A stretch of DNA of 64,000 nucleotides from Mermis nigrescens (taxonomy: Eukaryota; Nematoda; Enoplea; Mermithida; Mermithidae), in assembly GCA_036768485.1 (NCBI GenBank), contig JAVLUZ010000744.1:186001-250000 (forward strand). The letters run 5' to 3'. A model generated the notes under the pieces. It saw only the letters and a list, made by a program, of their open reading frames with translations. It made no database searches and was not told the origin of the DNA. Made by a program: the position numbers and the translations under genes. Shown here one piece after another: positions 36,761 through 48,451 of this stretch; positions within the stretch are counted from its first letter, which is position 1, and the number at the start of each line of letters is the position of its first letter.

Positions 36761-37580
36761 GCAAAGAAAAATGCTCCGATGGAACAAAAAAGACGAGTTT
36801 ACTCGGGATTACGGATTATTAAGGCTGTAAAAGGATGGGACTAGGAAAAAGCTACCTATGTATATGCCTACCTAAAGTCGCAAAATCTGTTAAAAATCAG
36901 ACTTTCTCTAAGCAACGCAAAAAATCGAAGTATATTCTGCGGCCTCTGAAAAAATGTAACCTTCTTTCAATAATTCTTAATGCTTAACATAAAAGTGTAT
37001 AAACATAATCTACAATATATAGTTTTTGTAAATTGCTTGCAAGTTGCAACGCTGACTTGCTTCGTATCGTGATTGATAGAAAACTAACTGCAATTTTATT
37101 TAGAGGTGTTTTATTTTGTGATCATGAGAATTATGGCAAGCAAACCTGGCGTCAATTGGTTAGTGCGCACAATCATCGCGGGCATACAAGTGCACCTACA
37201 TGTAGTCTGTCTCACGTCAACTTACGCGTTTCCTTCTGCTTTAAACCATCAACTTATGTGGTTGTCCTGAATGCATCGAGTTTGCTATTTCATTCAATTG
37301 ACTTACAAAATCGCTCCTAGTTTACTCCGTCTTCTTTCCCATAGCTACTGCATGAGCTAACTTGCTCTTTTTCAATTGTTTTTTGGTTCAATAATTCATT
37401 TCAATCTGCAAGCCGCAGAATATACTTCGATTTTTTGCGTTGCTTAGACAAAAACTGATTTTTTGAAGATTTTGCGACTTTAGGCATATATACTCCTAGT
37501 CCCCTCCTTTTAAATCCTTAATAATCCGTAATCTCAAGTATATTCGTCTCTTTTGTTTCATTGGAGCATTTTTCTTCTCT
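36761..37580. repeat. Large inverted repeat, about 180-bp arms with 470-bp spacer
   Basis: 36761-36944 reappears reverse-complemented at about 37412-37580 (for example ATCGAAGTATATTCTGCGGC against GCCGCAGAATATACTTCGAT). Arms have scattered mismatches and a small indel. It could be a foldback element or a long-TIR MITE. The spacer frame 37033-37320 has no Met start and no recognisable domain. Confidence 0.8.
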
Positions 37581-38241
37581 ATAAGCAATAGACTCGTGAG
37601 CTCTCTTAGTCGCTTATATTCTTTGAATTGTAAAAACTTTACTCAAAGAAAAGTAGGTATGTTTTACCTTGTGAACGCAAAATTTACTTTATACATGAAA
37701 ATTATGACACTATGGATGTTCTGGTTAGCATGCATACCGTTCTAATTTTGGGAAGGGGTTTAAACAGGTTTCCTCCCGGGGAGTATTAATGAATAAATGC
37801 TTCATTTCATGGCAAATTCTCGCTTTAGCGATTTCCATTGCACGTCAAGTTGTCCCACAACATGGTCTGAAATAGTTAACGATCAGGCATGCACAGCTTG
37901 GGACTTCTGGGGGGAAGTGGTGGGTTAAAACAAAAAATTTCTCTAGCTAAAAAGGTTGCGCGTCAAAAACGTCATTTTTTAACCTTTTTGGCGATGCTCC
38001 ATCTTTCTGGAGCATATCAGAACATAAAAAAATTCGAAAAAATACAGAACAATTCGAGTTAATTGAACAAAATATAGTCAAAAAATTAGTATATGGTACG
38101 AAGCATCGGAAATTTGACATTTTGAGCAAAAAGATGTTAAAATCTCTTAACAGTACGAATTTTTAGGAACATCGCGAATTCTGAGGGTGAAAAAATAATT
38201 TCTGGGGTTGAGAACCCCTTCACAACATCATGTGTTGTATG

Positions 38242-38459
38242 CATATATGTAACGGCTCGAAATTTTGGGTGGGGGGCCCGGCCATTTAGGGGTTGGGGTA
38301 AATGACCTCCAATTTTTGACCAAAAGGCTAAAAACACATGAAAACAACCGAAAAATTCCATTTTTTCCAAAAGTTCTGGGGCAAAAATTTCTGGCTTTGT
38401 GGGAAATGGGGGCGACCAACTTTGTGTGGGGGATCCCCCATCTCCGTGTTACATGTATG
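38242..38459 (+). mobile_element. M4 hAT-like MITE just upstream of exon 9
   Basis: Starts CATATATGTAACGGCTCG and ends GTTACATGTATG; flanking octamers GTTGTATG and CATGTATG match at 6 of 8. It ends 42 bp before the first base of exon 9, within the range of the branch point and pyrimidine tract. Confidence 0.75.
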
Positions 38460-38501
38460 CATGTATGTTAGAGACTATTTAGTATTTTTCCGTTTTCTTA
38501 G

Positions 38502-38860
38502 AGATTTCGCGTACGTATCGCGCGATCGCATAACGCAGCGTTACATGTGTCACGTGTTTCGTTGCGACACTCCGGCTCGCACGATCGCCAACACGTTACG
38601 CGATATTTGTAAGCTCTTGACGTTGGAGCGGTTTCGCGCGACGGCGAAAGAGGAAGCGGCGAACGCCGACGACTCCGGCGCGTCGCCGTCCAGGCGACCG
38701 CAAGCGCGCGGCAGCCCGCGTCGGCGTCAAACGCTCGGCGGACTCACCGCGTTGCGTCTCAAATCGACGTCGGCCGAGTTCGCGACGACGCAGACGACGG
38801 GCGCCGCCGCTGATCTGCCACGCTCGCTGAGTGGCGGGCACGCCAATGGACACGCTTTAG
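38502..38860 (+). CDS. APBB1: FE65 homologue, exon 9 (end of PTB1 and long inter-PTB linker)
   Basis: After TTTCTTAG the frame gives DFAYVSRDRITQRYMCHVFRC and the C-terminal PTB helix ARTIANTLRDICKLL, then about 80 residues of low-complexity linker rich in Ala, Ser, Arg and Thr (KEEAANADDSGASPSRRP, LGGLTALRLKSTSAEFATT). It leaves in phase 1 at TTTAG|GTACCT. The linker is about three times longer than in mammals and the exon is strikingly GC-rich with G/C-ending codons, unlike the AT-rich exons around it. Long open frames on the opposite strand are shadows of this composition. M4 repeats in the same orientation lie 42 bp upstream and 11 bp downstream. Confidence 0.95.
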
Positions 38861-39406
38861 GTACCTGTCATCATACTTGTAACGGCTCGAAATTTTGGGA
38901 GGGGATCTCTTGCCATTTTTAGGGGAGGGGCAGTGATCGGACCGAGGCCTCGGCAATCCTCGGCGTTTTTTGGAGCCTCGGCGCCGAGGGCGAAGCTGAA
39001 AAGTGCCGAGGCGCCGAGGGTTAAAATCAAATTTGGATAAGTTTAATATATCCGTTGAATATTAACTATTTAGAATGCATCTGCAGTACACAGGCTATTT
39101 TTTACCTATAGACTTTTCTTATGGTTTTAGTCGCGTACCCAGTTACACCAAGTTACATACAGCAAAGTTCCAATTTATTATTCATGTGATGACTAAGTTT
39201 TAATTCTCATGCTCGCTACATGGATCGGAAACACACATTCCCAAGGGGGTGAGGGAGGGTTATTACCCTCCTCTCAGGGTACAAGACTCAAGTCACTGTC
39301 AGACGATTTTTGGTGAAAACCTTTTGAATAATTTTTGAAGAAGTGCAGCTAACTATTAATTCCACGAAGTGATACAGTATTTTTGAATGTAAGCAAGAGT
39401 GAATAG

Positions 39407-39670
39407 CACACCTGGGCGTGGGGGGTTTGGGGGGGTATGCACCCCCAGAAACCAAAATACCCCCCCCCAGAAATCAAAATACCCCCCCCCAGAATTCAAT
39501 TTTTGAAAATTTTTTTCGTTTTTTTCGCAATTTTTTGATGCCAATGGATAGTGCTTGATGAGAAACGTCGAAAAATGGTGTTTTTATCGCCATACCACCA
39601 TTTTTAAGGCCATTTTTCGACCTTCAAAAAAATCTTGCACCCCCCAGAATTTTCTTGCTGCCCACGTATG
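39407..39670 (-). mobile_element. M2 hAT-like MITE
   Basis: Exact duplication GTGAATAG (39399-39406, 39671-39678). Ends CACACCTGGGCGTGG and CTGCCCACGTATG. Near-identical in sequence to the 34295 and 45583 copies, so recently active. Confidence 0.93.
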
Positions 39671-40653
39671 GTGAATAGACTAAGTATCACAATAAAACAT
39701 GCATGCAACAGCTCAAAATTTTCGGGAGGGGCTCCTCGGCATACACGTAACGGCTTGAAATTTCGGGTAGGGGTCCCTGGCCATTTTTAGAAGGAGGGGG
39801 ATTAGCGACTCTAATTTTATGTCAAAAATGGCAAAAGCACCTAAAAATTACCAACAAAGCGCAAATTTTTCGCCAAAAATGGGGAGGGTGGGTCAAAATT
39901 TTCTGACGTTGGAGGGAAGGATGTGGGGAAGACGTCCAACCCTGGGTGGATGGGGAAATCCCCAAAGCCCCCCCTGTTACACGTATGGTTTTCGGCCATT
40001 TTTATGGGAGAGGGGGTAAATGATCACGAATTTTCGGCCGAAAATCGCGAAAACGCACCTAAAAATGGCCAATAAATGCAGGTTTTGCCAAAAATCAATT
40101 TCGGCTCGTGTATTTTTTGAAGCCATTTTTATACAATGTTAAAATACTTTCTTGGACAAAGTGATATTAATTATATCGTTTTTCAGTATATTTTAGGAAA
40201 TTTCAAAAAATTTTCGGCGCTTCGCGCAAAATATCGCTAATGTACTACTGTATTTAGATTGAAGCAGGGGAAATAACACACCAAAATCAATTTTTGTGTA
40301 ATCTAGGCATCTTTATGCAGATTTAAATATCTTTTGTATCTATTTATACTGTTTTTAAAAATTTTATGCAAAATCAGTATTATTTAATAACTTTGCACTT
40401 TTTTGCCGTTCAAAGATAAAATTGACTAATTTATCCTGATGTTGCATTGGATTTCTAAGCACAGTAGTGCTTATTACAAGATTTAATTGGCATATTACAA
40501 TATCTGTAATATTTATGATTTTGTAGTACAAGTTGTTTTAGCTTTCTCAGTCGAGTTTTGTGTTAATTTCATCAAAAGCTGATAAAAATGCCGGCGCTTC
40601 GCACCGAACTAATATTATCAACTAAATTCAAGCCGAATTATCACATTTAGGGC

Positions 40654-41041
40654 CACGGCTTTTTGTATTCGGCAAAGATTTTTCATAATGTACAGAATCT
40701 TTTCAGGACCGTCTTCGTACATGCACAAAGATTTTTGGAGAGACAAAAACTGTAAAAAGGTGTAAAACTTCCGAAAATTTTCGGCGCATCAGTAATTGTC
40801 TGTCCTATATATCTTTGAAATAGTAGAATTTGCATTTAGAATGGAAAAATGTCAAATATTCAGAAACCCAGGAATTAGCTAAGATACGCTACCGAAGGTC
40901 GAAAACCCCTGTTTTACCACACTAAATCGCTACTGTACAATACTATAATAGTACACAAAAATTTGCATTTACAAAATGTTCAAAGACTTTTGGATACCAT
41001 CTTTGCACACGTAAAAAGGTATATTGCACAGAAAAACACTG
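40654..41041 (-). mobile_element. M1 hAT-like MITE
   Basis: Flanking octamers TTTAGGGC and TTTAGGAC match at 7 of 8 (40646-40653, 41042-41049). Ends CACGGCTTTTTGTATTCGGC and ATTGCACAGAAAAACACTG. Confidence 0.86.
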
Positions 41042-41976
41042 TTTAGGACTGCATGCCAGTTGCAGGTCACACACTGGCAGTATGTAAAAATGTGTATGTT
41101 TAAAAATATATTTATATAAAATATCTACAAAAATTTGTTCGTTCATACAAATACACTACTTAATTTACTGGTCCCCTATTTTGTGATTTCACCCTTCCCT
41201 CAACTCTGGACCTTGGGAAACTATGATCGGAAAGAACAATGCAGTTTCCGTCATATTACCTGCCACACCAGAATTGGATGACTGAAAAGGCGTGTTTAAA
41301 CATGCATTACTGCAAAAGCAAGCACAACAATGGCTACAATTCTGTCTTTACTTAGCTTATTTCGTTTGTTCGTTTATTTCTTCGACACTGTTTTCTTATT
41401 TATAGTAATAAAAGTTTTTAAGTGCTTGTTCAGCCATATTTTTTGTCAACCTTTCCAAGTCTTCATCAACGGCAACTTGTTAAATTAAGTATGCTTTCAT
41501 GCTGCTGACTTTATTCAATAAATCCTTCACACATTTAATCTACTATTATTGAAAATAAAAATGAATTGTTTGACATTCGATAATGTGTTTAATATTACGA
41601 TTATTCTGCTCATGTGCATACAAAATATTCTAAGAGTACTATTTATAGGTATAGGTATATAAGCTTGACCCTCGGCATTACCCTCGGCCTCGGCCGAGGC
41701 AAGGATTTTAAGTCGCCTCGGCCTTGGCCGAGGCCGAGGGTCCAAAAAGTACCCTCGGTCCGATCACTGGGGGGATAAATGACCTCCAATCTTGACAAAA
41801 ACCGGCCAAAAAGCACCTAAAAACGGTCAAAAATCACAACTTTTTCCAAAAATCGGGGAGAGGTTTAAAATTTTCTGACTTCGGGGGAACGGGGGCGACC
41901 AACTTTGGGTGTGGGATCCCTTTATTCGCCTGTTACATGTCTGTCTATCATACATGACTTGAGGGTGGGTCTCGCT

Positions 41977-42265
41977 CACACATGGGCGTGGGGGGGTTTG
42001 GGGGTATACACCCCCTAGAAGTTGAAATACCCCCCCCCCCCCAGAAATCAAAATACCCCCCCCCCCCCCAGAAAAAAATTTTTTTGCTTTTTTAACAATT
42101 TTTTGATGCTATTGGATAGAGCTTGATGAGAAACGTCGAAAAATTGTGTTTTTTTGCCATACGACCACTTTTAAGACCATTTTTTGACCTTTAAAAATTT
42201 TTTCACCCCCCCCCCAGAAATTTTTCACCCCCCCCCCCCCAGAATTTCGGTGCTGTCCACCTATG
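41977..42265 (-). mobile_element. M2 hAT-like MITE
   Basis: Exact duplication GTCTCGCT (41969-41976, 42266-42273). Ends CACACATGGGCGTGG and GTCCACCTATG. Sister of the 54355 copy (shared subfamily differences in the core). Confidence 0.93.
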
Positions 42266-42273
42266 GTCTCGCT

Positions 42274-44302
42274 GCTCCCCCCAGAAATTTTTTCACCCAC
42301 ATTATTCGCAATTTTTCAAAAGTTTCCCAAAATATGAGAAAAGGTGCTGTTTATAATTTTTAGCCATGTATTTGCTCGGAAGTTTCGAATTTTTGACGCT
42401 TCGCGTCGTATACTCATTTTGTAACCTTATTTTGTTCAATTTATTCGATTTTTTAAATTTTTTCGGAATATTTCCATGTTTTTATGATTTAGAAAGGTAG
42501 AGCATCGTCAGAAACGCTGAAAAATGATGTCTTTGTTACGTATTCGTGATTTTTCACCCTTTAAAAGCACTTTAAAATTTCCATTCCCCCTTAGAATTCT
42601 CGCGCTGTGCGTGTCTGGCACCTTACCTATTGTCCACAAAATGTCAATAAAAAATCACAAATCGTTTGTAGCATACGTGCACAGTATGGGGAATTGGGGA
42701 GGGGTGAAACAAAAAATCTTTTTTGGGCTCAAAGCGATGGGCACGCGTCAAGACACCATTTTCTGGCGATGCTCTTTCCTTTTAGAAATAAATTTCAAAA
42801 AAGTATCAAAAAATCAAGTAAATTAATAGAATAAAGCCAAGTGCTCGCCAAGAATGTAGACGATCTGATATGCTTAACAGTATGATAGAGCTTCTTAAAG
42901 ATTATATCTTTGACACGTTGGTCATGCGTGGGCGGAAATAAAACAAATGTGTTAAGGATAGACCCTTTAACAAGCTCTATCATCCTCTGAATAATGTTAG
43001 AGCGACAACATTCATGGCGAGTGGTGTAAATGGCGCGAACCGCCGAACATTTAACATGTTTGACCTAAAAGATCGCTGAAAATACGTAAATCAGCTCCTG
43101 TGCGATTTTTTTAGAAAATTTAACATTGTAGGGGTAAAAAAGTTTGGGGGTGTGAATGAAACCGTACATACTGAGATCGATGAAATACGGTCCGTGTTGC
43201 ATCTTAATGAAATAATAGAAATAATCATATTTGTTTTTGTAAGGAGGAATCTAGTCTTCTTCTAGAAATGCTGCTGACTCCTGCAGAAATTTTGCAGAAA
43301 ACCCATTTAATTATTATGTCTTGAGCGTTTTCAACGAATTTTGTTTTAATGTATAGATTTTTCTTGCAATTTCTCAGCATGTTTTTAATTTCATTGTAGT
43401 ATTTCGAAAAATCTACATATATTTTTATGTTTTCAAAAGGAAACGCAACCTTAGAAAGGTCGAAAATAGTGTTTTTGACATGTACTAATCGTTTTCAAGT
43501 CAAAGAAGACAATTGACAATAATTTTGAGACTGGCCCAAAAAATTCCCATATTTACATAAATGTCCGGCTATAGGGTGCGTTAATAATAATAACAAAATT
43601 AATCTGATAATAATTAATAATAATAGAATTAATCTAATAATTAGATAACCTATATAATATAATTAGCGTGGCATGAGACGAATTGTCTTCATTTTCTTAT
43701 TAAAAAAACCTAGCTATCCGGCTATTGTTCGCTTTTTATCCTTTATTAATCATAATCAAAGGTTGCTCAAAAGTGACGCAACAGCGGACTATGAGTATTT
43801 TTTTAATTCAAAACAAATGTTTCTCATATTCATATGAAAAAAATATTCTTAAGTGCTTCGTTTCAAACAAACAAGATAACCTTAACTTTTTTTGTTATGC
43901 TTGTTTTATTTATGTGTATAACTAAACTGCGTACATTACATAAGCGTGAATTCACTCAAAAATGATTGATTTCTCCTTTTCGTTTGCCTTGACTGTCAAG
44001 ACTCGCAACTTGGAATGATTTTCATACGTCTAATTCGCCTTATGTACTTGTTAATTTATAATTTCATACGCATTTTCGGTGAAATCAGCATAATTCTAAT
44101 CAGCTGAGAATGTGTATGCGTGAAATATACTATCATTTCTTCCATTAATTTCCACTGTGCAGTTTTGGTTGGTATTTATTTATAATTATTTAATTATTTC
44201 ATACTTATTATTAATTATTTCAATCATATTAAAAATAGTTTTGTTCTTCTATTGCAACGGCTGATTGTTTATCATTAAATCGTGTATATTTTGTTTTATT
44301 AG
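42274..44302. other. Intron 9, 3' part
   Basis: 42300-42620, 42690-42800 and 43080-43560 are fragments of old interspersed repeats. 43580-43640 is a TAATAA-rich run. 43680-44302 shows nothing recognisable. Confidence 0.45.
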
Positions 44303-44389
44303 TGGATTCGTTCCCGACTCCCATCGAAGAACCGACAAAAGTGGTACGCTGCCATTTTTTGGGTATCACGCAGGTGGCAAGTGCAACGG
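44303..44389 (+). CDS. APBB1: FE65 homologue, exon 10 (start of PTB2)
   Basis: An 87-nt exon after TTTTATTAG, phase 1 in and phase 1 out (ACGG|GTATTT). It codes for DSFPTPIEEPTKVVRCHFLGITQVASATG, matching the FPAPKNELVQKFQVYYLGN entry to PTB2 of mammalian FE65: acidic-proline lead, beta strand, then the LG turn. Confidence 0.93.
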
Positions 44390-45574
44390 GTATTTCTAAT
44401 AATTTCTAATACTTATAATAATTTATAATAAATAATATTTTATAATAATCTAATAATTTCTGATATTTCTAAGTTTTTCTAATGTAGACTTTTGTGCTTG
44501 CTAACGGAACGGAATGGATCAGACTCCTCGAACCTAAAGTTAGTCATATCCCCGAAACTTTATATTCACTTCACCGAGTTTCGGGCATTGACTCGCGTTT
44601 TTCAAGGTTTTTGCTTTACCCTAGCCTGAATTGTATTTTCGGCTACACCCTTCAAAAAATATTTATTGGCTTTTTTAGTTTTACTTGGAGAACTCAAAGC
44701 TCGTCTATACTTTGATCAATGCCGAATTTTGAGTAACATAATCGTCAAAAGTCAGGCACTTTCATTGTTTGTATTAAAAAATCTGTAAAGTACCAAAAAA
44801 TCGTTTTTAAGTGCCTCTTTTGGCTTAAATTACGATGGATATGGGTCAGAAACATAATTTTGAAGCGTTTCTGTCGATTCTCTTTTTAGAACATGAAAAT
44901 GAAAAATTTTGTATAAATATTAAAAAATCGATTAAATAGAACAAAATATTGCCAAAGAATGCATGACTATATAGCTCGATGCGCGTAAAATTTGACACTT
45001 TTGAGTGAAAAAATTAATCAATGCCTAAAATAGCACCTTTGTACGATTTTTTGGGGAAATCGAAAATTCTAGTGGGTGAAAAAATGGGGAGGGGTTGAAA
45101 AACTGGGGGGGTGAATTGAAAACCCCCAACCAACCCCCAAGATCATATACGCATTTATCACAAATAATTTAGAGCTTTTACACATTATCATTCTAGTCAG
45201 CATTTTTACGTTCGGAAACTTCAGTTTATATGCAGGGTTGCTCAAAAAGTGGTACTGGTATTTTTTATTTTAGTTCTGGTTTTATGAGCAAAGCATGGAA
45301 ATAAATCTGGGGGAATCAAAAAATGTTCTCTTAATTGCGTCTTTTAGTTCAAAAATGATGCACACGTTACGCGTCAAAAACGTTTTTGGTGTTTTTGACG
45401 ATACTAAAAATTTTAAGAACGATACAGTGATATTGAACAAAATATTGTCAAAAATGGCTGTTCAACGGTGGAAACGCTAAAAAATGACATTTTCTTAGAT
45501 TTTTTTTAAAATCAAAACTCAGGGGATGGAAATTTTTAGGTGTTAGGGTGAAAAACTTTTTGTGAGGGGAGGGG
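44390..45574. other. Intron 10, 5' part
   Basis: 44390-44490 is AATAATTTCTAAT-rich low complexity. 44790-45150 and 45290-45560 are old repeat fragments. No exon supported. Confidence 0.45.
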
Positions 45575-45582
45575 GTTAAAAC

Positions 45583-45850
45583 CATACGTGGGCAGCAAGA
45601 AATTTCTGGGGGGGGTGCAAGATTTTTTTGAAGGTCAAAAAATGGCCTTAAAAAACGATGGTATGGTGACAAAAACACCATTTTTCGACGTTTCTCATCA
45701 AGCACTATCCATTGGCATCAAAAAATTGCGAAAAAAGCGGAAAAAATTTTCAAAAATTGAATTCTGGGGGGTATTTTGATTTCTGGGGGGGGGTATTTTG
45801 GTTTCTGGGGGGTGCATACCCCCCCCCAAACCCCCCCACGCCCAGGTGTG
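45583..45850 (+). mobile_element. M2 hAT-like MITE
   Basis: Exact duplication GTTAAAAC (45575-45582, 45851-45858). Ends CATACGTGGGCAGCAAG and CACGCCCAGGTGTG. Confidence 0.93.
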
Positions 45851-46498
45851 GTTAAAACCCCCAAACACCACAAGATCATATACATATTGTCCCGGTTTTA
45901 GAAAGAATAAGACAGTACAGTTTGTTGTATTTGATGGGACAAAGCAATTTTCTATTAGAGTATAAAAATTTAAAATTTTGATTCTGATCGACAAAAGAAA
46001 GACCATGTCCGGAAAATTGCTCGCCCAATACATTAAATCTTTGTGTGGTGTTGTGCTTTCGTGAAATGCATACCTACATATCGTTTTATAGATCAAAACT
46101 ATTTTTTATAGTCATGTATTAATATTAGCTTGAGGTAGGCTAATAAAATACGCAAAAAATTATTATTTTTACCGATTTATAGCGTTTGCAGGCATATAGC
46201 AAATTTTTTGGAGCACGAGTAGACAATATTTAAATGCTGTATAAAATTTAGGATATGTTTATGTAAATTTTATCACAATTGTAATTTTTTTAATTATTAA
46301 ATATCTTATTTACTGCGATTGACGAGCCGATTGTTTGGCGAGCAAATTTTACGGTTATCAGCGAAAACAACAGGCACTTTTCCCGAAATATTCTTCGTGT
46401 AGTATGTACATCGTAAATGTAGGTGTTGGCGAATCTCAAAGTCAGCTATGAAAAACGCGGTAATTATTCATAGGCTTATCAAATTCAGCTTTTCCGGC

Positions 46499-46942
46499 CT
46501 GTGTTTTTTTGTATTCAGCCAAGATTTTTCCCGATGTACAAAGACTTTTCAGAACCATCTTTGTACATGTACAAAGATTTTAGGGACTGACAAAAGTGTA
46601 AAAAAGGTGAAGAATTTCCAGAAATTTTCTCGCTTCGCGCCGAAATGAGTAATTGTCTGTCCTATATATCTTTAAAATGGCAGAATTTGCATTTAGACTG
46701 GAAAAATGTCAGATTTTGCTGCGCTTCGCACCGTTTTGTGACAATTTTAGTAATTTTTGGCGTCAGAAATCCAGAAATTAGCTAAAATACACTACCCAAG
46801 GTCGAAAAACCCTGTTTCACCACACTTAAATCGCTTCTGTACCATATTATAGTACACAAAAATGTGTATGTGCAAAATGTACAAAGACTTTTGGGGACCA
46901 TCTTTGTACATGTACAAACGGACCTTGTACAAAAAAACACTG
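46499..46942 (-). mobile_element. M1 hAT-like MITE
   Basis: Flanking octamers TTTCCGGC and TTTCCGGT match at 7 of 8 (46491-46498, 46943-46950). A perfect 18-bp palindrome CTTTGTACATGTACAAAG lies at 46559-46576, with a one-mismatch counterpart near the other end. It ends 280 bp before exon 11. Confidence 0.9.
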
Positions 46943-47221
46943 TTTCCGGTTTTCCTTAGTTGCAGTCCTACGTACCTATTTCCTGCTTTTTGATATGTAA
47001 GTAGAATTTAACCACCCTTTATCTGTTTTTCGCATGGTTTGTTAGCACATTAATCTATCAACTGCATTGGTCTCGATTTCTCTATGCTTTTCTATCTTCT
47101 CTTGTACACATACGTTTTGTTTTTAAGTTTTCTGTTCAATTATATTATTTAAAAATGACAAAGAATTTAATGTTTTCATACTAGGTATCCAAACTTATTG
47201 TTGTATTTTACGGGAATGTAG

Positions 47222-47402
47222 GTATTGACGTCTTAAATGATGCAATTGATCGTCTGGTCCAGCAAGTGAAGGTTCACAGGTGGATTTTATGCGATGTCAG
47301 CATATCACCGTCAACAATCACGATTACTGAAGTTGGAAATGAATTGCTGGCCGAATGCCGAGTGCGTTATTTGTCGTTTTTGGGCATTGGCCAGGAAATC
47401 AA
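47222..47402 (+). CDS. APBB1: FE65 homologue, exon 11 (PTB2, middle)
   Basis: Acceptor GGAATGTAG and donor AA|GTAAAT; phase 1 in, phase 2 out. It encodes the amphipathic helix GIDVLNDAIDRLVQQV, strands with VSISPSTITI, and ECRVRYLSFLGIGQEI, which is close to the vertebrate ECRVRFLSFLAVGRD core of PTB2. Confidence 0.96.
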
Positions 47403-47787
47403 GTAAATTTATGAAACTCAAGTCATTTTTGGTTGCTGGACGAATTTTGGACATCCGTTCTTTGTTCTTGATATAACATAGGAGGCTTGATTAGATCTCA
47501 TCAGTTTCTGTTAGGATATCTGCGTGTCTAATCGATTTTCATAACATATTGAGATTTTCGACTGACACAGTTTATAAAATTATGTCATACTGATGCACTA
47601 GGCACAACACAGAACCGTTTTTCTGTGATTAACACTGAAAATGTGCAAAGATTACGGCAATGTATTACTATAGTCTATTTCATGAAACCTTGTGCATGGG
47701 CTACAATTTATTAATCAATGCAAACCGATTACAAAAGCGGTCTAATCTGAAGCCAAAATCACGATAATGTGCATAGCAGCTGATAAA

Positions 47788-48027
47788 CATAGGTGGGCGG
47801 CACCAAAATTCTAAGGGGGATGCAAGATTTTTCAAATGTCAAAAAATTGCCTTAAAAATTGTGGTTTGGCAAACACAATTTTTCAACGTTTCTATCAAGA
47901 GCCCTATCCATTGGAATCAAAAAATTGCGAAAACAACAAAAAATTCAAAATTGAATTCTTTAAGGGGTATTTTGGTTTCTTGGGGGTGCACGCACACCCC
48001 CTAAACCCCCTCCCACGCCCAGGTGTG
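47788..48027 (+). mobile_element. M2 hAT-like MITE
   Basis: Flanking octamers CTGATAAA and CTGATAAG match at 7 of 8 (47780-47787, 48028-48035). Shorter G/C runs than other copies, and more diverged. Located in the short intron 11. Confidence 0.88.
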
Positions 48028-48451
48028 CTGATAAGCATATGAAGTTTTGCTGTGTAAAATTGTATTACAGTAGGCTGCCTAGAAGACACTTTCGTAGCTA
48101 CTTGCCTGTTGGCTGAAAATTGATTCCCATTGAGAAGGTTGAGTGAAAGAGATAAAAGTTTATTGCAGCTTTTATTTACATAAATCATGTGTTCCGATTT
48201 TGAAAATATTTTTACATTGATTATGCTGAATGCTTGATAATTATTTTACTTCGAGCTTACTAAGCTAATTATAAGGTCAAATTATTCTTCGACTTATTGT
48301 TTCGTAAACACAATTTTTGCGTTTTCTGCTTTTTCCGCAGTGCTCGTACATAATTTGACGACTTTGTAGAATCAAGAATTTTTATTAATTGAAAAAAATA
48401 CGTTGATGGTTTTGTAACTTCCTGCTTATTTTTTTTATTTTTTCTCGAAAG

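Larger units (their letters stand above)
38931..41769. mobile_element. CAGTGATCGGACCGAGG element nested in M4
   Basis: Bounded by a perfect 17-bp inverted repeat: CAGTGATCGGACCGAGG at the left and CCTCGGTCCGATCACTG at the right. Subterminal regions are dense in CCTCGG/CCGAGG boxes. The CAGTG end is typical of hAT. It contains at least an M2 (39407-39670), M4 pieces (about 39703-40100, one M4 at 39740-39987 inside another) and an M1 (40654-41041). The target duplication is obscured by the G-run at the insertion site. Confidence 0.82.
38872..41943 (+). mobile_element. M4 element split by a 2.8-kb insertion
   Basis: The left part 38872-38930 (CATACTTGTAACGGCTCG to the G-rich block) and the right part 41770-41943 (ATAAATGACCTCC to GTTACATGTCTG) together make a normal M4 sequence. 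Flanking octamers CCTGTCAT and TCTATCAT match at 6 of 8. The left end is only 11 bp after the exon 9 donor. Confidence 0.8.

Noticed and set aside
37033..37320. 95-codon frame in the spacer of the large inverted repeat
   Set aside because: No ATG start, no recognisable motif, no convincing splice sites.
38596..38853. Minus-strand Arg-rich frame opposite FE65 exon 9
   Set aside because: The + strand frame carries unmistakable PTB1 motifs in phase with neighbouring exons.
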